Assembly (NCBI GenBank): GCA_023438245.1 | Contig: JAEXRD010000073.1 | Location: 1 to 20,812, forward strand | Length of the DNA: 20,812 bases | Direction: 5' to 3' | Origin: Pseudomonadota bacterium | GTDB lineage: Bacteria; Desulfobacterota; Desulfovibrionia; Desulfovibrionales; Desulfovibrionaceae | In this document: piece by piece, positions 7,290 through 14,275 of the stretch | Numbering within the stretch: position 1 is the stretch's first letter | Layout: each line of letters begins with the position of its first letter | The notes under the pieces: model-generated | Told to the model about the DNA's origin: nothing | Database searches by the model: none | The model's input: only the letters and a program-made list of their open reading frames with translations | Position numbers and translations under genes: made by a program

Positions 7290-8480
7290 ATGCGCAAGAT
7301 CCTGACTTCGCTCATCATCGTAGCAATCGCCGCGAGTCTCCCGGTGTTTTCCGGGTGCAGCCGGAACCAGAAAACGCAGCGCCCGGCCCCGGTGGTCACG
7401 GCCAAGGCCGAGGTGGGCGACGCCCCCTACGTGCTCTCCACCGTGGGCACCATCAAGGCCTCGGTGTCGGTGAACATCAAGAGCAAGTACGCCGCGCACA
7501 TCAAGAAGGTGCACTTCACCGAGGGCAGCCTGGTCAAGGCCGGGGACGTGCTCTACACCATCGACCCGCAGGTCAACGCGCTCACCGAGCAGCAGGCCGG
7601 GGCCACCTACCAGCGCGACCGCGCCGACTACGAGCAGCTGGAGCGCGACCTGAAGCGCTACAAGACCCTGGCCGACCAGGGCGTCATCAGCCGCGAGCAG
7701 TTCGAGGAGAAGCAGACCGCCACCGTGCGCGCCAGAAACGCCATGCGCGCCAGCGGGGCCGGGGCCTCCATCGCCCGCCAGAACCTGACCTACAACACCA
7801 TCACCTCGCCCATCGACGGCCGCATCGGGGCCTCGCTGTTCGACGAGGGCAGCTTCGTCAAGGACAAGGACGACATCCTGGCCGTGGTCAACACCTCAAG
7901 CCCGCTGGACGTCACCTTCGCCCTGCCGGAGCGCTACCTCTCCGACATCCGCAAGGAGATGCAGAAGGGCCAGCTCTCCGTGCAGGCCGCGGCCCCCGGC
8001 ATGGAGGACCACCCCGAGGCCGGCGTGCTGACCTTCCTGGACAACCAGGTGGAGACCGGCACCGGCACCGTGCGCCTCAAGGCCCGGTTCGAGAATCCCG
8101 AGGGCAGGCTCTGGCCCGGCCAGTTCGTGAACGTGGGCCTGGTGCTCAAGACCGTGCCGAACTGCGTGCTGGCGCCCGCCCGCGCGGTGCAGACCGGCCC
8201 GGACGGTCGCTTCGTGTTCGTCATCAAGGAGGGCAAGGCCGAGATGCGGCCGGTGACCACCGGCTTCCGCGTGCGCGACATGCTCGTCATCGAGAAGGGG
8301 CTGGAAAAGGGCGAGGAAGTGGTCACCGAGGGCCAGCTGCGCCTGTTCCCCGGCGCGGCGGTCATTCCGCAAGAGAAGGCCCCGCAGGAGAAGAAGGGCG
8401 AGGCCAAGCCGGGCCAGCCCGACGCCGCGGGAGCCCCCGGGACTACAGGATCCGCTTCTGGCGCCAGCCGCAAGGACTAG
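7290..8480 (+). CDS. RND efflux periplasmic adaptor (membrane fusion) lipoprotein
   Basis: Links an inner-membrane RND pump to an outer-membrane channel. The 396-residue protein begins with a signal peptide and lipobox FSGC, which puts the lipidated cysteine at residue 23. Next come the first half of the lipoyl domain (EGSLVKAGDVLYTIDP), a short alpha-helical hairpin (about residues 90-150), the second lipoyl half (NTITSPIDGRIG), a beta-barrel and a membrane-proximal domain ending near VVTEGQLRLFPGAAV. The last ~35 residues are a Pro/Ala/Lys-rich tail, probably disordered. I chose the ATG at 7290, which has AGGGG upstream; upstream TTG codons would spoil the signal peptide. The pump gene begins 6 nt after the stop. 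Confidence 0.93.
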   Translation: MRKILTSLIIVAIAASLPVFSGCSRNQKTQRPAPVVTAKAEVGDAPYVLSTVGTIKASVSVNIKSKYAAHIKKVHFTEGSLVKAGDVLYTIDPQVNALTEQQAGATYQRDRADYEQLERDLKRYKTLADQGVISREQFEEKQTATVRARNAMRASGAGASIARQNLTYNTITSPIDGRIGASLFDEGSFVKDKDDILAVVNTSSPLDVTFALPERYLSDIRKEMQKGQLSVQAAAPGMEDHPEAGVLTFLDNQVETGTGTVRLKARFENPEGRLWPGQFVNVGLVLKTVPNCVLAPARAVQTGPDGRFVFVIKEGKAEMRPVTTGFRVRDMLVIEKGLEKGEEVVTEGQLRLFPGAAVIPQEKAPQEKKGEAKPGQPDAAGAPGTTGSASGASRKD

Positions 8481-8486
8481 CCCGCC

Positions 8487-11400
8487 ATGAACACCCGGCT
8501 CTTCATCACCCGCCCGGTCATGACCTCGCTGGTCATGCTGGGGCTTCTGTTCTTCGGCCTGGCCAGCTACGTGAACCTGCCGGTGAGCTACCTGCCCGCC
8601 GTGGACTTCCCGGTCATCCAGGTCAAGGCCGTGCTGCCCGGCGCCAGCCCCAAGACCATGTCCTCCTCCGTGGCCTCGCCCCTGGAGCGCCAGTTCTCGG
8701 CCATCGCCGGGCTGGAGGCCATGAGCTCCACCTCCAGCCAGGGCGTGACCATGGTCACGCTGATGTTCGAGCTGGGCAAGGACATCGACAAGGCCGCCAT
8801 GGACGTGCAGGCCGCGCTGACCAAGGCGCGCAGCAACCTGCCCAGCTCCATGACCGACGAGCCCACCTACGAGAAGGTCAACCCGGCGGACTCGCCCATC
8901 CTGTACATGGCGGTGAAGTCCAGCACCCTGCCCATCTCCACGGTGAACGACTACGCCACCACCTTCGTCACCCAGACCCTGTCCATGGTGCCCGGCGTGG
9001 CCCAGGTGCAGATCTTCGGCGACCAGAAGTACGCCGTGCGCGTGCAGGTGGACCCGCGCAAGCTGGCGGCCAAGGGCATCGGCATCGACCAGGTGGCCGG
9101 GGCCATCGCCGCCGAGAACGTGAACCTGCCCATGGGCAGCCTGGAAGGCCGCCACTTCACCACCACCATCGACGCCGACGGCCAGCTCAAGCGCGCCGAG
9201 CGCTACAACCCCATCATCGTGGCCTACCAGAACGAGATGCCCGTGCGCCTGGAGGACCTGGGGAGCGCCCGCGACGGCCTGCAGTCCGAGCGCTCCGGCG
9301 CCTGGTACAACAACGAGCGCACGCTGGTCATCGCCATCAAGCGCCAGCCCGGCAGCAACACCATCGACGTGGTGGACCGCATCAACAAGCAGCTGCCCAC
9401 CATCCGCAAGCAGCTGCCCTCCTCCATCGAGCTCATCGAGCTCTACGACATGAGCAAGCCCATCAAGGAAAGCGTGGACGACGTGAAGTTCTCGCTGGTG
9501 CTGGCCGTGGCGCTGGTGGTGCTGGTGGTCTTCCTGTTTTTGCGCAACATTCCCGGCACCATCATTGCGGGCGTGGCCATCCCGTTCTGCATCGTGGCCA
9601 CCTTCGCCGTCATGTATTTGATGAAGTTCACGCTGGACAATTTCTCGCTCATGGCGCTGACGCTGGCCGTGGGCTTCGTGGTGGACGACGCCATCGTCAT
9701 GCTGGAGAACGTGGTGCGCCACATGGAAATGGGCAAGTCGCCCATGGACGCCGCCCTGGACGGCTCCAAGGAGATCGGCTTCACCATCCTGTCCATGACG
9801 CTCTCGCTGGCCGTGGTGTTCGTGCCCATCCTGTTCATGCCCGGCATCATCGGCAAGATCCTGAACGAATTCGCGGTGGTCATCACCGCGGCCATCCTTG
9901 TCTCGGGCGTGGTGTCGCTCACCCTCACGCCCATGCTCTGCTCGCGCTGGCTGAAAAGCGGCAGCCACCTGGCCCATTCCGACCCACTGTTCGAGCGCGT
10001 GGTGGCCTTCTACCGCCGCACCCTGCACTACGCGCTGGACCACCGTCGCAAGACCATGATCGCCTCCGCCGTGCTGTTCGTGCTCACCCTGGCGCTGTTC
10101 GTGGTGGTGCCCAAGGGCTTTCTGCCCACAGACGACATGGGCTACCTCTTCGGCATCGTGGAAGGCCCGCAGGGCGTGTCCTTCGAGGAGATGGCCAGGA
10201 ACCAGAACGCGCTCACGCCCAAGCTCCTGGCCGACAAGGACATCAAGGGCGTCATCGAGGCCGTGAGCGTGGGCGCCAGCCCCAACCAGGGCTACTGCGT
10301 CATCTTCCTCAACGAGCACCGCAAGGCCTCGGCGGACGTCATCCTGGAGCGCAACCAGCGCAACCTGAACTCCGTGCCGGGCATCCTGGCCTTTGTGCAG
10401 AACCCGCCCATGATCCGCATGAGCGGCAAGCCCACCAAGGGCACCTACCAGTTCACCCTGCTGGCCCCGGACACAGACCTGCTCTACCGCGCCGCGGGCG
10501 AGCTCACCGCCGCGCTGGCCAAGCTGCCGGGCCTGCGCAACGTGTCCAACGACCTGCTCGTGAACTCGCCCCAGGTGGACCTGAAGATCAATCGCGACCT
10601 GGCCGCCACGCTGGGCGTCAGCGCCGAGGCCATCGAGACCGCGCTGTACAGCGCCTACGGCACCCGGCAGATCTCCACCATCTACTCCGAGAACGACACC
10701 TACAAGGTCATCCTGGAGCTCTTGCCCGAGTATCGCCAGGACGCCCGCGCCCTGTCCATGCTCTACGTGCGCAGCAAGTCCGGCACGCTGGTGCGCCTGG
10801 ACGCGCTGGTGGAAATCACGGAGGACACCGGCCCGCTCACCATCAGCCACACCGGCCAGCTGCCCTCGGTGACGGTGTCCTTCGACCTGGCCCCGGGCGT
10901 GGCCCTGAGCGAGGCCATGGCCGAGATCCAGAAGACCTCCCACGCCAAGCTGCCGGACACGGTGAACGCCAACTTCGAGGGCACGGCCAGCTCGTTTGCC
11001 GGGTCCATGGGCACGGCGGGCTTCCTGCTCCTGGTGGCCATCTTCGTCATCTACATCATCCTGGGCTGCCTGTACGAAAGCTACATCCACCCCATCACCA
11101 TCCTCTCCGGCCTGCCCAGCGCGGCGCTCGGCGGGCTGGTGTCGCTTTTGGCCTTCCGCTACGAGCTGCACCTCTACGGCTTCGTGGGCATCATCATGCT
11201 CATCGGCATCGTCAAGAAGAACGCCATCATGGTGGTGGACTTCGCCATCGAGGCCGAGAAAAAGGGCATGACCCCGGCGGAGGCCGCCTTCGAAGGCTCC
11301 ATCGTGCGCTTCCGGCCCATCATGATGACCACCATGGCCGCCATCATGGGCGCGCTGCCCATCGCCCTGGGCATCGGCGCGGGCGCGCAGGCGCGCCGTC

Positions 11401-11906
11401 CGCTGGGCCTCGTTGTCGTGGGCGGCCTCATCCTGTCCCAGGTGGTGACGCTCTACCTGACCCCGGTGTTCTACACCTACATGGACGACTTCAGCCGCCT
11501 GCTGGAGCGCGAAGGCTTGGGCGGCGTGGGCCGACACATCAGGAACCACCCGCGCCTGGCCTGGGCGCTGGGGCATCTCTCCCGGGCGCTGGCCTGGCTG
11601 CGCCTGCACCTGGGCGAGCGCCTGGAGCGCTTCGGCTGGTACCAGCGCCTGTGCGGGCTGCTGGCGCGCTGTGCCGCCGCCCTGCGCACCCGCTGGGACG
11701 CGGCGCGCGACTTCCTGCGCCGTGTGGTGCGCCTCATCGCCACGGGCGAGTTCGAGTCCACGGTGGACCTGCGCCAGGGCCTGCGCGACATCGTGCGCAA
11801 GCCCGAGAGCAAGAACGAGAGCACGCCCGACGGCAAGGACGAACCCAGGCCCGAAGCGCACGACGAGGCCAAGGACAAGGCCAGGGACGAGAGCAAGCCG
11901 GAATAG
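8487..11906 (+). CDS. RND efflux pump, HAE1/AcrB-like inner-membrane transporter
   Basis: Proton-driven exporter of hydrophobic or amphipathic compounds, working as a trimer with the adaptor encoded just upstream. The 1139-residue protein has the RND plan: a helix at the N-terminus, a large periplasmic loop, a membrane block around residues 335-530, a second periplasmic loop and a final helix block. The proton-relay residues are present: Asp400 and Asp401 in AVGFVVDDAIVMLENV and Lys911 in GIVKKNAIMVVDF. The last membrane helix ends near residue 995. It is followed by an unusual ~140-residue cytoplasmic tail, first Leu/Arg-rich and then, over the last 35 residues, rich in Glu, Asp, Lys and Pro; AcrB has only a short tail there. 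The substrate cannot be told from sequence. A heavy-metal (CusA-type) pump is less likely given the HAE1-like motifs. A terminator follows at 11930. Confidence 0.95.
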   Translation: MNTRLFITRPVMTSLVMLGLLFFGLASYVNLPVSYLPAVDFPVIQVKAVLPGASPKTMSSSVASPLERQFSAIAGLEAMSSTSSQGVTMVTLMFELGKDIDKAAMDVQAALTKARSNLPSSMTDEPTYEKVNPADSPILYMAVKSSTLPISTVNDYATTFVTQTLSMVPGVAQVQIFGDQKYAVRVQVDPRKLAAKGIGIDQVAGAIAAENVNLPMGSLEGRHFTTTIDADGQLKRAERYNPIIVAYQNEMPVRLEDLGSARDGLQSERSGAWYNNERTLVIAIKRQPGSNTIDVVDRINKQLPTIRKQLPSSIELIELYDMSKPIKESVDDVKFSLVLAVALVVLVVFLFLRNIPGTIIAGVAIPFCIVATFAVMYLMKFTLDNFSLMALTLAVGFVVDDAIVMLENVVRHMEMGKSPMDAALDGSKEIGFTILSMTLSLAVVFVPILFMPGIIGKILNEFAVVITAAILVSGVVSLTLTPMLCSRWLKSGSHLAHSDPLFERVVAFYRRTLHYALDHRRKTMIASAVLFVLTLALFVVVPKGFLPTDDMGYLFGIVEGPQGVSFEEMARNQNALTPKLLADKDIKGVIEAVSVGASPNQGYCVIFLNEHRKASADVILERNQRNLNSVPGILAFVQNPPMIRMSGKPTKGTYQFTLLAPDTDLLYRAAGELTAALAKLPGLRNVSNDLLVNSPQVDLKINRDLAATLGVSAEAIETALYSAYGTRQISTIYSENDTYKVILELLPEYRQDARALSMLYVRSKSGTLVRLDALVEITEDTGPLTISHTGQLPSVTVSFDLAPGVALSEAMAEIQKTSHAKLPDTVNANFEGTASSFAGSMGTAGFLLLVAIFVIYIILGCLYESYIHPITILSGLPSAALGGLVSLLAFRYELHLYGFVGIIMLIGIVKKNAIMVVDFAIEAEKKGMTPAEAAFEGSIVRFRPIMMTTMAAIMGALPIALGIGAGAQARRPLGLVVVGGLILSQVVTLYLTPVFYTYMDDFSRLLEREGLGGVGRHIRNHPRLAWALGHLSRALAWLRLHLGERLERFGWYQRLCGLLARCAAALRTRWDAARDFLRRVVRLIATGEFESTVDLRQGLRDIVRKPESKNESTPDGKDEPRPEAHDEAKDKARDESKPE

Positions 11907-11929
11907 GCCCCGCCTCTCCGAACGAGACA

Positions 11930-11966
11930 GCCCCCGGCTCCCATGTGGAGTCGGGGGCCTTTGTTT
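11930..11966 (+). terminator. Intrinsic terminator of the RND operon
   Basis: GCCCCCGGCTC (11930-11940) pairs with GAGTCGGGGGC (11948-11958), an 11-bp stem with one G-U pair and a 7-nt loop, followed by CTTTGTTT. It begins 24 nt after the pump stop codon. Confidence 0.88.
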
Positions 11967-12187
11967 GGCGATGCCGCCAGACCGGACGGCGCCGCCCCCG
12001 CCACTCCCCGGAGCATGCTGGCAGCGGCACAGACGCTTCCCGGCAATTGCGCGCACAGTGCCGTGCCGGGCTTGCCCCCCTGTGCCCTGTCCGTGTCCTC
12101 TGCCCGGTCTATGCCCCGCCCTCCGCACGAGTCCCCCCGGGCCTTCGCCGTGCCCGGTTCCGACCCCTGCCGTCCTGGTCGCGAGAC
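11967..12187. other. Non-coding spacer between convergent terminators
   Basis: The pump and qrcD stop codons are 336 bases apart. Apart from the two terminators, the roughly 220 bases here show no convincing gene, RNA or repeat. The stretch is markedly rich in C over G on the plus strand, especially from about 12070 to 12180. Open frames cross it on both strands, but they are extensions of shadow frames without a ribosome site or recognisable protein. Confidence 0.6.
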
Positions 12188-12218
12188 AAAAAAAGAGCCC
12201 GGTCTTGCGACCGGGCTC
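12188..12218 (-). terminator. Intrinsic terminator of qrcABCD
   Basis: A perfect 10-bp stem, GAGCCCGGTC (12195-12204) with GACCGGGCTC (12209-12218), with a TTGC loop on the plus strand. The adjacent run of seven A residues (12188-12194) gives a U-tract in the minus-strand transcript. It starts 24 nt after the qrcD stop. Confidence 0.92.
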
Positions 12219-12242
12219 CATGAAACCGAGTGAGGCGAGAGG

Positions 12243-13472
12243 CTACTTGTTGAGCATCTTCTCCTGGGGGAAGACGGGCAGGTAGCGGTAGGACAGGCTC
12301 ATGACCAGGAAGCCGTAGGCCACGATCATGCCGCTGGTGGCCCACTCCGCCCAGTTGGGGGCGTAGGTCTGCCAGGAGTCGAAGGGCATGACCGGGATGG
12401 CGATGGCCTGCACCGTGAACAGGTAGCGGTTCAGGGTGATGCCGATGCAGTCCAGGATGCCCGCGGTGTACAGCATGGTCGGGTTGTTGCGGATGCTCGG
12501 GGTGATGAGCATGATGGCGGGCACGACGCCGCACAGCACGATCTCGGTGAACATCAGCCACTTGCCGTAGATGACGCCGTAGAACATCTGGTCGAAGGTC
12601 ATGCCGACGCTGGGCAGGTAGTTGTTGGCCCAGGCCCAGGTGTCCAGGATCTTGAAGACCATGTACACGGAGAGCATGGTGCCGGCGATCTTGCCCATGA
12701 GGGCCTTGGTCTTGTAGTCCACCAGCTTGCGGCCGGTGAGCTTCTCCATGAAGGTGCAGCACAGCACGGTGAAGATGGGGCCGCAGCCCACCGCGGAGAG
12801 CACGAACAGGAAGAAGGTCCAGGGCCAGATGAAGAACCCTTCGCGGAAAGCGTACGGACGGCCGATGAGCACGCCGTACATGCCGCCCAGGGAGCCCTGG
12901 TGGAAGGTGGACAGGAAGGCGCCGATGCCCGCGAACAGAGCCATGTTCACATGCATGTTGTGCGCCAGGTGGTGCAGGAAGGGGATCTGGTTCAGCTGCT
13001 TCTGCTCGAACACCAGCGGCAGGAACTCGATGATGAGCACCAGGCAGTAGCAGGTGATGCAGAAGATGACTTCTGTGAGCATGGAGTGGACGTTGGGGTG
13101 CCAGTAGCCGAACCAGGCGCGGATCGGCTGGCCGATGTCCATGGTCAGCACCAGCATGGCGCCGGAGTAGCAGATGAACCCGACGATGACCGTCAGGTTG
13201 ATGATGTTCTCAAGCTGCTTGATTTTCAGGATGTACTTCAGGAAGCCGGTGAAGAACGCGCCCGCGCCCAGCGCGATGACCGCCAGGTCGAAGGTGATCC
13301 ACAGGCCGAATCCGAAGTAGTTGTCCAGGCCGGTGACCACGATGCCCTTGTAGAAGATGAGCAGCATCGCATACAGGCCGAAGAGGAAGAAGGCGGTGAT
13401 CAGTCCCATCCACACAGCGAATTTGCCGAAGGAGCAACGCTCCAGGCCATCAGGGAAGAGTGCTCTATCCAT
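12243..13472 (-). CDS. qrcD: Qrc complex membrane subunit QrcD (NrfD/PsrC family)
   Basis: Integral membrane subunit of the cytochrome c3:menaquinone oxidoreductase; it holds the quinone site and is the part expected to couple electron transfer to charge movement. The 409-residue protein is strongly hydrophobic, with about ten membrane helices, as usual for the NrfD/PsrC/ActC family. Loops rich in Trp, Tyr and His (for example WPWTFF, HPNVHSM and HQGSLGG) lie between helices, where quinone and proton-path residues are found in the family. The ATG has a GGGGG ribosome site that merges with the qrcC stop, 12 nt away. It is the last gene of the operon and is followed by a strong terminator. Confidence 0.95.
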   Translation of the reverse strand: MDRALFPDGLERCSFGKFAVWMGLITAFFLFGLYAMLLIFYKGIVVTGLDNYFGFGLWITFDLAVIALGAGAFFTGFLKYILKIKQLENIINLTVIVGFICYSGAMLVLTMDIGQPIRAWFGYWHPNVHSMLTEVIFCITCYCLVLIIEFLPLVFEQKQLNQIPFLHHLAHNMHVNMALFAGIGAFLSTFHQGSLGGMYGVLIGRPYAFREGFFIWPWTFFLFVLSAVGCGPIFTVLCCTFMEKLTGRKLVDYKTKALMGKIAGTMLSVYMVFKILDTWAWANNYLPSVGMTFDQMFYGVIYGKWLMFTEIVLCGVVPAIMLITPSIRNNPTMLYTAGILDCIGITLNRYLFTVQAIAIPVMPFDSWQTYAPNWAEWATSGMIVAYGFLVMSLSYRYLPVFPQEKMLNK

Positions 13473-13484
13473 TTTGTGCGCCCC

Positions 13485-14264
13485 CTAGGAATGCTTCTTC
13501 GCGGCACCGGGCTTGCCGGTGGCGGCGTAGTTGTCGCCAAGCTTGCGCACCCACTCGCGCTTGCTCATGTAGTACACCTGAGGAGCCAGACCGAGCTTTT
13601 CCAGCAGGCGGAAGGCGTTCTCGTTCTTGTGCAGCTCGTGCACCTTGTGCTCCGGGTTCTTCAGGTCGCCGAAGGTGATGGCGCCGGTGGGGCAGATCTC
13701 GACACAGGCGGGCATGTAGGCGCCGTCAGCCAGCGATTCGGGATTGCCGCCGTCCTGACGAGCCTTGTCCTTGGCCTTCATCAGCCTGGTGTGGCAGAAG
13801 TTGCACTTCTCGACCACGCCGCGGGGCCGGGCGCTGGTGTTGGGCGAAAGCGCCTTCTCCATGCCCTTCGGGAAAACGGGGTCTTCCCAGTTGAAGTACC
13901 GGGCATGGTACGGGCAGGCGGCCATGCAGTACCGGCAGCCGATGCAGCGGGGGTAGATCTGGCTGACGATGCCGCCCTCCTCGTTCTTGTCCGTGGCCAC
14001 GACCGGGCACACGGGCACGCAGGCGGGGTTGCCGCACTGCATGCAGGGACGGGGCAGGTAGGCGATCTCGGCCTCGGGAGCGGCCTTTTTGTTGGACAGC
14101 TCGTACACGAGCATCCAGCTCAAGGTGCGCAGCTTGTTGGAAGCGTCCACCATGGGGGCGATGTTGTTCTCAACCTGGCAGGCGGTCATGCACGCGCCGC
14201 AGCCCGTGCACTTGTCCAGGTCGATGACCATGCCCCACTTAATTTTGAATTCTTTTGCTTGCAT
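13485..14264 (-). CDS. qrcC: Qrc complex iron-sulfur subunit QrcC
   Basis: A 259-residue ferredoxin-like electron-transfer subunit related to PsrB/NrfC. It has 16 cysteines in four cluster motifs: C19-C22-C25-C29, C74-C77-C82-C86, C107-C110-C113-C117 and C154-C157-C187-C191. That is enough for four iron-sulfur clusters wiring QrcB/QrcA to QrcD. It has no signal peptide although the complex is periplasmic, so it is probably exported already folded together with QrcB, whose N-terminus carries a twin-arginine motif; this is inference. The ATG follows the qrcB stop by 11 nt, with a GGGGGG ribosome site overlapping that stop. Confidence 0.95.
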   Translation of the reverse strand: MQAKEFKIKWGMVIDLDKCTGCGACMTACQVENNIAPMVDASNKLRTLSWMLVYELSNKKAAPEAEIAYLPRPCMQCGNPACVPVCPVVATDKNEEGGIVSQIYPRCIGCRYCMAACPYHARYFNWEDPVFPKGMEKALSPNTSARPRGVVEKCNFCHTRLMKAKDKARQDGGNPESLADGAYMPACVEICPTGAITFGDLKNPEHKVHELHKNENAFRLLEKLGLAPQVYYMSKREWVRKLGDNYAATGKPGAAKKHS

Positions 14265-14275
14265 CGCTGTCCCCC

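Noticed and set aside
7896..12221. Antisense open frame of 1441 codons opposite the RND pump
   Set aside because: It is opposite a clearly functional gene, has a His/Gly/Ala/Val-rich composition and no recognisable motif, and reads through the pump terminator.
7280..12223. Open frame of 1647 codons on the plus strand spanning the RND operon
   Set aside because: It is a second-frame shadow of the adaptor and pump genes caused by high G+C; its product is rich in Arg, His, Gly and Ala with no domain, while the true frames encode recognisable proteins.
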